From assembly GCA_016715365.1 (NCBI GenBank), contig JADKAM010000004.1:186001-250000 (forward strand): a DNA stretch of 64,000 nt, written 5' to 3'. This document shows positions 33,651 to 42,112 of this stretch, in pieces. Under the pieces are notes generated by a model that had not been told where the DNA came from, searched no databases, and saw only the letters and a list, made by a program, of their open reading frames with translations. Both the position numbers and the translations under genes were made by a program. Position 1 is the first letter of the stretch; each line of letters starts with the position of its first letter. The stretch is from Chitinophagaceae bacterium (lineage in GTDB: Bacteria > Bacteroidota > Bacteroidia > Chitinophagales > Chitinophagaceae).

Positions 33651-35705
33651 TTAGTCGGTGTATTTGTGCCCGGCATTAACCCAATTGGTTATTATTAATT
33701 TTTCTGCAGCTGTTAAAAGCGGCTGGGGGCTTTTAGGCATTTTAACCCAACCATTGGTATACAACACACAGGTTTTATTTATCTGGTCCCACTTTACAAC
33801 AACATTGCAATCTGTATCAAAATTGTAACCGGCTGCATTGGCTCCATTCATGTGGCAGCCGCTACCGCTGCATCTGGTGGTAATAAGGTTTCTTACATTG
33901 GTAAACAGCGGCCCTTTAGGCACCACAGCCACAACTACTGATTGTGTTTTTGTACATCCGTTAAGATCTTTAACCCCAATCAGATAAGTACCGGCATTGA
34001 GATTTGCAAAAACATTACTTGCCTGGTAAGCACCTCCGTTTATATTGTAAGTAAAGCCAGTAGAACCGGTAGCTGTTACAGTAATACTTCCGTTATTAGT
34101 TGGTGTTACGCATGGAGTGGTATGAACAATTACGGCTGTGATAACAATGTTTACAGTATTGCACGGATTTGTTGCAGTAAGTGTTACCTGTGTACTACCC
34201 AAACACCCAAGTGAATTTTTAGCCGTTACAGTATATGTACCTGCAGCCAAACCAGTAAATGTACCGCTTGACTGAAATGCTCCGTTATTTAAACTATAAG
34301 TAAAGCCTGATCCACCGGTGGCAGAAGCAGTTATCGAACCATTGCTTTGCCCTTGTGTTGGATTTACTGTTGTGGTTGTTACTACTACAGTAATTCCTGC
34401 ACATTGATTTACCTCAATAAGGGTAACCTGTTTACTACCTAAACATCCAAGTGAATTTTTTGCAGTTACCGTGTATGTGCCTGCAGCCAAACCGGTGAAG
34501 GTACCACTTGCCTGAAATGCTCCGTTATTTAAACTGTATGTAAATCCGGATCCACCAGTGGCAGAAGCAGTTATGGAACCATTACTTTGCCCAATAGTTG
34601 GATTTACGGTTGTGGCTGTTACTACAACAGAAATTCCTGCACAAGGATTTGAATTTCCCAGAGCAACTGTTGTTACACCCGTGCAACCATTTGAATTTTT
34701 TGCCGTGATGGTATAATTACCTGCAGCCAAACCAGTGAATGTACCGCTTGCCTGAAATGCACCGTTGTTTATGCTGTACGTAAACCCTGTTCCCCCGGTT
34801 GCTGTAGCAGTTATTGAACCATTACTTTGATTGGTAGTGGGTTGAACAACTGAAGTAGTTACTGTTACAGTAATTCCCGCACACGGATTATTATTTGATA
34901 AAGCAACTGTTGTAACACCTGTGCATCCGGTTGAATTTTTTGCGGTAATGGTATAATTGCCTGCAGCCAAACCGCCAAATGTACCGCTGGTTTGAAATGC
35001 ACCGTTATTTAAACTATAGGTAAATCCGGTTCCTCCTGTTGCTGAAGCAGTTATTGAGCCATTGCTTTGTCCGGAGGTTGGTTGAACCACAGTGGTAGAC
35101 ACTACTACTGTAATTCCTGCACAAGGATTATTGGTTCCAACAGTAATAACCGCTGTTCCAATACAGCCTGTTGCACTTTTAGCGGCAACAGTATAATCGC
35201 CCGGAGCTAGATTAGAAAAAATGCCACTGGTTTGAAACGGCCCGCTGTTGATGCTGTAAGTAAATCCGGTGCCACCGGTTGCTGTTGCTGTTACAGAGCC
35301 ATTTGTTTGATTTGGCGATGCATCTGTTTTAGTAAGCGTTACATTTATTACAACACCCTGGCAGGGATCGTAAGAACCAATTTGAACCACAACCGTATCT
35401 GTACAGCCAGAAGAATTTTTTCCAACCAGGTTATAATTCCTGAATGGTTCCAGTCCGGTAAAATAACCGCTATCCTGGTATGTACCTCCATTTAAACTGT
35501 ATTTAAATCCCGAACCACCGGTAGCTGTTGCTGTAATGGTGCCATTATTTTGATTTAATGTGGCGGGCGTTTGTGTAGCTGTAACCGAAAAATTCCCATC
35601 GCATGGAGGGATTGGTATTTCATGTTTGCAGGCAAACTGTACAATTGTAATGGCAATTACCATCAGGCTAATAAGCTTATAGCTCATACTTTTTTTCATA
35701 AACAT
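33651..35705 (-). CDS. Surface lipoprotein: seven SprB repeats fused to a cytochrome c-like domain
   Basis: 684 residues from ATG 35705 (ATG 35699 also possible). Lipobox QFAC then KHEIPIP. Seven SprB-type modules of about 78 residues follow, each with NGSITATATGGTGFTYSLNNG and a GLAAGNYTITAKNSxGC ending. The final 95 residues hold CSGSGCH (CX4CH), MPKSPQPL and a C-terminal WVNAGH helix, a cytochrome c-like end related to the two downstream lipoproteins. SprB modules occur in surface adhesins of gliding bacteria. The fusion could hold a heme domain away from the cell. It has its own 21-bp-spaced repeat pair upstream. Confidence 0.85.
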   Translation of the reverse strand: MFMKKSMSYKLISLMVIAITIVQFACKHEIPIPPCDGNFSVTATQTPATLNQNNGTITATATGGSGFKYSLNGGTYQDSGYFTGLEPFRNYNLVGKNSSGCTDTVVVQIGSYDPCQGVVINVTLTKTDASPNQTNGSVTATATGGTGFTYSINSGPFQTSGIFSNLAPGDYTVAAKSATGCIGTAVITVGTNNPCAGITVVVSTTVVQPTSGQSNGSITASATGGTGFTYSLNNGAFQTSGTFGGLAAGNYTITAKNSTGCTGVTTVALSNNNPCAGITVTVTTSVVQPTTNQSNGSITATATGGTGFTYSINNGAFQASGTFTGLAAGNYTITAKNSNGCTGVTTVALGNSNPCAGISVVVTATTVNPTIGQSNGSITASATGGSGFTYSLNNGAFQASGTFTGLAAGTYTVTAKNSLGCLGSKQVTLIEVNQCAGITVVVTTTTVNPTQGQSNGSITASATGGSGFTYSLNNGAFQSSGTFTGLAAGTYTVTAKNSLGCLGSTQVTLTATNPCNTVNIVITAVIVHTTPCVTPTNNGSITVTATGSTGFTYNINGGAYQASNVFANLNAGTYLIGVKDLNGCTKTQSVVVAVVPKGPLFTNVRNLITTRCSGSGCHMNGANAAGYNFDTDCNVVVKWDQINKTCVLYTNGWVKMPKSPQPLLTAAEKLIITNWVNAGHKYTD

Positions 35706-35836
35706 TGGAGTTTAACAGTTATTAAATTGATTGTTAAAAAAAGGGTTAATCTTTTTTCTTGCTGATGGAAAGGTGATTTATTGGTTAGTACGGAACGAAA
35801 AATTGCGCCAGATAATGTAAAATTCCTGTAAAACAC

Positions 35837-35868
35837 TGCTGAGTCTGCAGTTATGATTGCTGAACCTG
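35837..35868 (-). promoter_or_regulatory. Likely LytTR binding site before the SprB-cytochrome gene
   Basis: TGCTGAGTCTG (35837-35847) and TGCTGAACCTG (35858-35868) are exactly 21 bp apart, the same word and spacing as at 33552. It lies 132-163 nt upstream of the ATG and directly after the LytTR regulator gene. Confidence 0.7.
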
Positions 35869-35896
35869 TTGTGGAAATAGGGGGAAGGTAAAAATA

Positions 35897-36664
35897 TTAT
35901 TCAGAAAGCCAGTTTCTGAAATCAATAGCCCTGTCAATGGCAACAACTGCAGGGTCTTTATAAGGAGGGGAGAGCCTGACTATGATTCTTGAGCGGGAAT
36001 GGGCTTTCATTTCATCAATAGCGTGGTGGCCAATAATGAATTGCCTGTTGATGCGAAAGAAATTTTTAGGATTTAGCATTTCTTCTAACTGGTCAAGCGT
36101 AAAATCAATTGGCAAACGTTTTCCTTCATTGGTACAAACAAAATTGCTTTTATTTTCGGTATAGAAATAAGCAATATCAGTGATGGAGAGTGATTTTATG
36201 GTATCGCCTAATTTTATTATAAAGCGGTCTTTATATTTCTTTTGAGCAGTTTTAAGAGTATTCAGTATCCCGGCATAATCAATTACTTCAGGTGCTGATT
36301 TTTGCAGCAATTTTAATTTATCAATGGCTTTTTTAACATCAGCTTCATCCAGTGGTTTTAATAAATAATCTATGCTGTTCACTTTAAAAGCCTGTAAAGC
36401 ATAACTTTCGTAAGCCGTTGTAAAAATAACGGGGCATGTAATTTTTATTTTATTAAATATCTGAAAGCTGGTACCATCTGCCAATTGAATGTCCATAAAT
36501 ATAAGATCGGGCATTGGGTTGTACTCAAACCAGTTAATGGCTTCTTCAATGCTGGCGGCAGTACCCAATATGGTGGCTTCCGGAATGACTTTGCCAATAA
36601 TTTTTTGAAGCCTTTGTAAAGCCTGTTCTTCGTCTTCTAAAACAAGTAATCGCATTGTTCTCAA
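35897..36664 (-). CDS. LytTR-family response regulator
   Basis: 255 residues. Receiver domain 1-125 with the acidic pocket (LEDEE), the phosphoacceptor Asp in DLIFMDIQL (about 58), FTTAYESYALQAF and the Lys in YLLKPL. LytTR DNA-binding domain at about 145-250 (FIIKLGDTIKSLSITDIAYFYTENK, FFRINRQFIIG). It is phosphorylated by the adjacent kinase (ATGA overlap, 4 nt). Candidate targets are the two repeat pairs at 33552 and 35837. Confidence 0.93.
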   Translation of the reverse strand: MRTMRLLVLEDEEQALQRLQKIIGKVIPEATILGTAASIEEAINWFEYNPMPDLIFMDIQLADGTSFQIFNKIKITCPVIFTTAYESYALQAFKVNSIDYLLKPLDEADVKKAIDKLKLLQKSAPEVIDYAGILNTLKTAQKKYKDRFIIKLGDTIKSLSITDIAYFYTENKSNFVCTNEGKRLPIDFTLDQLEEMLNPKNFFRINRQFIIGHHAIDEMKAHSRSRIIVRLSPPYKDPAVVAIDRAIDFRNWLSE

Positions 36665-39567
36665 TTGTATATTATGGGCAGCTTAACAGTAAATACTCCA
36701 TTATTTTCTTCCTGGGTTACTTCTATATCTGTTAAAAACCGGTACCTGTTATTTATATTTTTTAAACCAACTCCTTCACTTTCTTCTTTTTCTAATTTGG
36801 GGTTAATATTATTTTGTACCACAATCCTGTACTGCGCTGTAAAAATTTCAATATGCAGCGGCCTGTCTTTACTGATGGTATTGTGCTTAACGGCATTTTC
36901 TGTCAATAATTGCAACACCAGGGGTGGTATCCAGCATGATTTTCTGAAATCTGTATTTATATTTATGGAAACCTGTAATGCACTTCCATACCTTTTTTTC
37001 TGAATAAATAAATAGGAGTCAAGCAATTCAAGTTCTTCTTCCAAAGTAATCATTTCTTTTTGACTGTAAGCAGTTAATTTTCGGTAAAACAGCGATAAAT
37101 GTTTGATGAGTATGGCCGCTTCTTTGGGATCATCTTCTACAAAATTTAACAGCGCATTAAAACTGTTGAATAAAAAATGCGGATTAATCTGATTTTTCAG
37201 TGCATCATATTGCAATTGAAATTTCTCATATTCGTATTGCTGGGTTTTCTTGATTGATTTGATTCTTTGCATAACAATCCAGTAAAGCAAAGCACTGATA
37301 ACTAAAAATGAAAGCAGATAAAACCACCAGGTAGTCCAGAATTTTCTGGATATGGAAAAACGGTAAGCTGCAATGGGTGCAGCATCAAAATTATTAGTTG
37401 CGGAAGCCCTTACTTTTAATAAATACCTGCCCGGACGTAACCTGGGAAAATTTATAACCCGGTCTCCGGTAGTTTCCCAGTCTTTATTATAGCCTTCAAG
37501 CCAGTACTGAAATTTTATTTTTTCCGGAGCCTTGTAAAAAGCAGCGGCCAGTTTAAAACTGAAATTATTCTGATCATAAGCAAAGTTTTTTCTTCCTGCC
37601 GTGTCAATGGGATTATTGAATAAATTTACATATTCAATAACAGCAACCGGCCGGTATGTAACAGCAGCCGAGCTTGTATTTAAACAAACTATTCCATTAT
37701 CAGTCCCTATCCAGATTTTACCATCCGGGGCCTTACTTATAGAATTTAAATTTGGCTGAGGTTCGTAAAAGCCTGATTCCGGCCCATAATGTTGTACTAT
37801 ATTTTTAACAGGATTGAGTATATCAATTCCCTTTTTGTTTACGGCAATTACATTATTAAATTCGTCGACAGCAATGGAGGATATAGCAAGGTCGGTAAGC
37901 CCGTTTTTAATACCGTACCGGGTAAATATTTTTCCGTCATACTTAAAGAGGCCTTCATTGTAAGTGCTTATCCATATATGCTGATTTTTATCTTCGGCAA
38001 GTGAATAGGTAACACTGGCCGGAAACCTGCCGGCTGTATAAAAATTTGTAAACAAATTATTTTGAAAGACAGCTACACCAGCTCCATCAGTAGCAAACCA
38101 AACCCTGTTTTGTTTATCAATCAGTATGTGATAAATGTAATCGCTTCCCAGCCCATCTCTTTTGCTGTAATTGGTAAAGGCAATCCCGGTATTCAGCTCA
38201 TAATTATTTTCTGTAAGGTTAAATCTTGATACCCCATTGAGTGTAGAAATCCACACCTGGTTATCTTTTCCGGCTATGCTTAAAATGTTACCGTAATAGG
38301 CAATCGGATTTTCGGCAATACGCCTCCATTTACCGGTTTCTAAATTCATTCTAAACAGGCCTTCACCCATAGTACCTATCCATAAAAAACCAAACCTGTC
38401 TTTATACAGGCCTGTAATATCAATATGATCTTTTGGAGGGGTAATATCATAGCTTCGTAAACTCACTTTGTCTGAATCAACTTTTGTATTCTCATATAAA
38501 CGAAAGTCGGGCGTGAACCATAATTTACCTTCATCATCTGCAAGTACAGTATGTACTTTAATAAAATTAATTCCTTTGGCTGCGTGCCAGTATGTTAAAT
38601 ATTCCCCGGTAAAACTTATTAATTTATTTTCTGCAGCAGCCCAGATATTGCCTTCGTTATCCGTTTGTAAATCTGCAATTCTTTTAGGGAAAAGTGAATC
38701 TGTCAGTACTTTTTCATTGGTTGTATGTTTTGCCTGGTTGAAACTGATTATACCATTTTGCTCTGTGGCAATAAAGGCAATATTGTTAACTTCCAGGATG
38801 TCATTTATCTGCCCATAACGCCAGCCTGTATTTTTTGTACTTATTTCCTGTATCCCTTTATCCTTAATATTAAAAAGCAGCATACCTTTTGATTGCGTGC
38901 CAACCCATACCATGTTTTTAGTGTGGCTTTCTGTTATACAGCTTACAATATTATCGGGCAAACCATTTTTGGTTGTAAAGATTTTAATGTTTTTTTTGCC
39001 GTATTCGAATTTAATAAAAGATAATCCCCGGTCTGTACCGGCAATTATTTCATTATCAGTAAGCGGATAAATACAATTTACATAATCGGCGCTAAGGCCG
39101 TCTTCCTCTGTAATATGGTACAGGTGGTCATTAGCATAGCAATAAAGACCTTCGCCCCCGGTTGCAAACCACATCCTTTTTTTTGCATCCTGTTTAATTG
39201 CAGTAACAGCCATCTTGGGTAAACTCTCCGGCGGAGTAAACCAGGAAATTTTATGTTTTTTTACTTTAAGAATCCGGCCATCCCTGCACCCGGCCCATAT
39301 AGTACCCTCTGCATCTTCGTATAAAGCAGTAACGTGACATTTATCAATTTCAGACGTTGTAATAATTTCAGGAACAGTTGATGCATATTTAAAAAGACCT
39401 GCTGATGTGCCAATCCATAAAAATCCGTTTTGATCTTTGATTATGGCATTTGCTTTTAAGGTAAGATTCTCTTCTTCAATAGCAATTTTTTTAGAAAAAG
39501 GATATTGCGCTGTTAACTGCGCTGCCGGCATGTATATAAAAAGGAAAAGAAGCTTTAATAATTTCAT
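36661..39567 (-). CDS. Beta-propeller sensor histidine kinase (LytS type)
   Basis: 968 residues. Signal peptide ending LTAQ. Reg_prop propeller repeats fill about 30-640 (FLWIGTSAGLFKY, TIWAGCRDGRI, IWIGTDNGIVCL), then a Y_Y_Y domain (FQYWLEGYNKDWETTGD ... PGRYLLKVRA) at about 680-735, one membrane helix at about 745-765, and a cytoplasmic kinase with the phosphoaccepting His in NPHFLFNSFNALL (about 796) and an ATPase domain with LLTENAVKHN. The periplasmic propeller probably senses an external compound. It overlaps the YceI gene upstream and the regulator gene downstream by 4 nt each. Confidence 0.93.
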   Translation of the reverse strand: MKLLKLLFLFIYMPAAQLTAQYPFSKKIAIEEENLTLKANAIIKDQNGFLWIGTSAGLFKYASTVPEIITTSEIDKCHVTALYEDAEGTIWAGCRDGRILKVKKHKISWFTPPESLPKMAVTAIKQDAKKRMWFATGGEGLYCYANDHLYHITEEDGLSADYVNCIYPLTDNEIIAGTDRGLSFIKFEYGKKNIKIFTTKNGLPDNIVSCITESHTKNMVWVGTQSKGMLLFNIKDKGIQEISTKNTGWRYGQINDILEVNNIAFIATEQNGIISFNQAKHTTNEKVLTDSLFPKRIADLQTDNEGNIWAAAENKLISFTGEYLTYWHAAKGINFIKVHTVLADDEGKLWFTPDFRLYENTKVDSDKVSLRSYDITPPKDHIDITGLYKDRFGFLWIGTMGEGLFRMNLETGKWRRIAENPIAYYGNILSIAGKDNQVWISTLNGVSRFNLTENNYELNTGIAFTNYSKRDGLGSDYIYHILIDKQNRVWFATDGAGVAVFQNNLFTNFYTAGRFPASVTYSLAEDKNQHIWISTYNEGLFKYDGKIFTRYGIKNGLTDLAISSIAVDEFNNVIAVNKKGIDILNPVKNIVQHYGPESGFYEPQPNLNSISKAPDGKIWIGTDNGIVCLNTSSAAVTYRPVAVIEYVNLFNNPIDTAGRKNFAYDQNNFSFKLAAAFYKAPEKIKFQYWLEGYNKDWETTGDRVINFPRLRPGRYLLKVRASATNNFDAAPIAAYRFSISRKFWTTWWFYLLSFLVISALLYWIVMQRIKSIKKTQQYEYEKFQLQYDALKNQINPHFLFNSFNALLNFVEDDPKEAAILIKHLSLFYRKLTAYSQKEMITLEEELELLDSYLFIQKKRYGSALQVSININTDFRKSCWIPPLVLQLLTENAVKHNTISKDRPLHIEIFTAQYRIVVQNNINPKLEKEESEGVGLKNINNRYRFLTDIEVTQEENNGVFTVKLPIIYN

Positions 39568-40133
39568 TTTTTTACAAATTCAGCATATAATTCAACTTTT
39601 ATTTCCGACGCCAGTTTTTCATGTACTATCCTCGGTATTTTAATTTCATGTTCCGAAAGCAGTACATTGAAGTTACAGGTGAGTTTTATAGTACCGTTCT
39701 TCACCACTAAATCTCCCTGCAATATTCTTTCCTGCGTAACGCCGTGTAACGTAAATTTTCCCTTTGCCCGCACATTGTATGTTCCGTTTTTGGTGAAATC
39801 ATCTTCTTCAATGATTTGTCCGGTAAAACTTGCAGATGGAAACTTACTTGTTTCCATATAATTTTCATTAAAATGTTCTTTTTGTAAAGGGCTGTTAAAG
39901 CCATCGAATGTTGCAATTGCTATGGAAAAGGCAAAGGTTCTTTTTTTAGAATCAATAACTCCTTTAAGCTCAGCAGAAGAAGCCCTGATCAGTTCCAGGT
40001 TGGTATTGGAATGAAAAGAAATGAGATTATTTTTTATAATGTAGAGACCTGAATTGGATTGTGCAAAACATGCGGGTATTACTAAAACGAGCATAAAAAG
40101 CAATAAGCCCGTTCTTGATTTAGCCATTAACAT
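39564..40133 (-). CDS. YceI-family lipocalin-like protein (copy 2)
   Basis: 189 residues, signal peptide ending CFAQS. YceI features: LISFHSNTNLELIRASSAEL, FNSPLQKEHFNENYMET, FPSASFTGQI, GKFTLHGVTQERIL. Its stop overlaps the histidine kinase start by 4 nt, so it is made together with the sensor pair. That coupling suggests it presents or senses a hydrophobic ligand such as a quinone for the kinase; this is inference. Paralogue of 31331. Confidence 0.9.
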   Translation of the reverse strand: MLMAKSRTGLLLFMLVLVIPACFAQSNSGLYIIKNNLISFHSNTNLELIRASSAELKGVIDSKKRTFAFSIAIATFDGFNSPLQKEHFNENYMETSKFPSASFTGQIIEEDDFTKNGTYNVRAKGKFTLHGVTQERILQGDLVVKNGTIKLTCNFNVLLSEHEIKIPRIVHEKLASEIKVELYAEFVKK

Positions 40134-40216
40134 GGAATGAAATTAATAAAATTAATTTTAAATTAATGAAAAGAAGGGTATGCCGGACAAACCAGTCAGC
40201 AGAGAAAATAATTTTA

Positions 40217-41944
40217 TTATCTGCTTATTACAATTCTTTCAGTTACATACTTGTTCTTTAACTTCAGCTGTAATATAAAAACCCCGTTTTGCATATTCGG
40301 AAGCGGAATATTTATTTGGCCTGAAACATTATTTAGTTTCCTTCTAAAAACTTCCCGGCCATCCATGCTGTACAGTACTGCCTGTTCAACAGGTTGATCC
40401 GAAATGATGGAACAGGCATCTTGTGTAATTGGCATCGGGTATATTTTTACAAGTGCATCTGTTTTTTTATCTACCGTTAAAATAGCTGAATACTTTATCC
40501 TGCCATCCATGTCTTTAATTTTTAACCGGTAAAATAATCTGGTAAAGCCCGTAATTGTATGTTGAAAACTGTAATGATTATCACCGGTTCCATTTTCCGC
40601 CAGTTTATTTCCAGCGGTTACAAAATCTACTCCATTAAAACTGTATTCGATTTCATAACCGGCCAGGTTTTGCTCGTTTGTAGTTTTCCATCGCAATTCA
40701 TTATACCCTTTAAAAGCCTTTGCAGTAAATTCAAGCAGGGTTGCAGGCAGTACAACAGTCAGGGTATCTACTTTGTAAAGTGTTCCGCCCAATGAAAGTG
40801 CATACAGGGTGCCATTCTCAGCCTCACCAAACCCAGAGATGTTACCAGGCAAACCTCCTTGTATGTAACTATTCCAGCCGCCTCCTCCGTCTGGTTTAAT
40901 AAGCCACACATTACCGGATACATAATCGGCACAAACATAATAGCCATACAAGGTTGGAAATTCGGCACCACGGTATACATAACCACCAGTGACAGAAAAA
41001 CCTCCTGTTGCAAAAATATGCGGATAAACAAATACCGGGGAAACATACGAAGCCTGTGGCAGACAACCAGCTGTATTATAAGGCGCATTGCCTTCATAAC
41101 AGCGCCAACCATAATTAATACCGCCCGATGTTGCAAATGGAAGTGAATTAACCTCTTCCCATGCACCCTGGCCTACATCAGCAATCCATACTTCATTGGT
41201 TAACCTGTCAAAACTCCAGCGCCAGGGGTTGCGCAAACCCAAGGCAAAGATCTCGTCCCTTATTAAAGGATCACCTATATAAGGGTTATCAACCGGAATG
41301 GTATAATAAGGGGGTGTTGTAAAATCATCAACATTCAACCGGATCATTTTTCCCAATAAAGAATTTCCATTCTGTGAATTATTGGCGGGGTCACCGCCAC
41401 TGCCACCATCACCGGTTCCCAAATAAAGATTTCCATCCGGCCCGAAATTTAATTTACCTCCGTTGTGATTGCCAAACGTGGGATGGGGAATGGTTAATAA
41501 TATAACCCCGGTACTTTCATCTGCTGCATTGGGATCTCCGGTCTGTGTTTGAAACCTGGCTAAAGCCAGGTTTCCGGCTGTATTGGTATAATAAACAAAA
41601 AAATACCGGTTGTTTTCATAATCAGGATGAAAGGCAATACTGAGCAGGCCTCTTTCACCGCCGGTTGATAAACTATCAGGAATATCTAAAAAATTACCCG
41701 GTAATAAAATTCCCCCGGAAAGAATGCGTACCGTTCCGCTTTGCCTGAGAATAAAAAGCCGGTTGGTGCCGTCACCTGCATTTACCACGTCAACACCGGA
41801 ACTCAGTCCGGTTACAACTGGGCTGAAAACCAGCTCAGGTGGGGTTTGTGCCGTAGTATTTAAATTAAAGAGAAAAACTGTAACTAAATTAACAAACAGT
41901 TTTTTAATTGGTAAATGGCTGTTGCATGTAAAATCTGATCTCAT
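40217..41944 (-). CDS. PQQ-type sugar dehydrogenase with T9SS type A tail
   Basis: 575 residues. Signal peptide, then a glucose/sorbosone-dehydrogenase beta-propeller at about 35-390: GERGLLSIAFHPDY, NHNGGKLNFGPDGNLYLGTGDGG, LGLRNPWRWSFD, GGINYGWRCYEG, TGGYVYRG. After it come a short beta domain and a type A sorting domain ending VTERIVISR. Secreted through T9SS. It may oxidise sugars with PQQ, but cofactor use is not proven by sequence. It stands upstream of the YceI/kinase genes by 83 nt and could share their transcript. Confidence 0.88.
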   Translation of the reverse strand: MRSDFTCNSHLPIKKLFVNLVTVFLFNLNTTAQTPPELVFSPVVTGLSSGVDVVNAGDGTNRLFILRQSGTVRILSGGILLPGNFLDIPDSLSTGGERGLLSIAFHPDYENNRYFFVYYTNTAGNLALARFQTQTGDPNAADESTGVILLTIPHPTFGNHNGGKLNFGPDGNLYLGTGDGGSGGDPANNSQNGNSLLGKMIRLNVDDFTTPPYYTIPVDNPYIGDPLIRDEIFALGLRNPWRWSFDRLTNEVWIADVGQGAWEEVNSLPFATSGGINYGWRCYEGNAPYNTAGCLPQASYVSPVFVYPHIFATGGFSVTGGYVYRGAEFPTLYGYYVCADYVSGNVWLIKPDGGGGWNSYIQGGLPGNISGFGEAENGTLYALSLGGTLYKVDTLTVVLPATLLEFTAKAFKGYNELRWKTTNEQNLAGYEIEYSFNGVDFVTAGNKLAENGTGDNHYSFQHTITGFTRLFYRLKIKDMDGRIKYSAILTVDKKTDALVKIYPMPITQDACSIISDQPVEQAVLYSMDGREVFRRKLNNVSGQINIPLPNMQNGVFILQLKLKNKYVTERIVISR

Positions 41945-42112
41945 ATTATGAGGTTTAGCGGATATAAGAACTGGATATAATTGAACAAATACAATGCCAG
42001 AGGGCTATTTACGTTAAAGCATGTATATAAAACTCATGGCATGCTGCATTTTTTTTGTTTTAGCTGCCTTGTACAATAATTAGTAATTTTAGCCTACTAA
42101 TCCCCAGAACTA

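Noticed and set aside
40768..41166. 132-codon minus-strand ORF in the dehydrogenase gene
   Set aside because: It overlaps the propeller coding frame on the same strand, whose codons are clearly the real ones.
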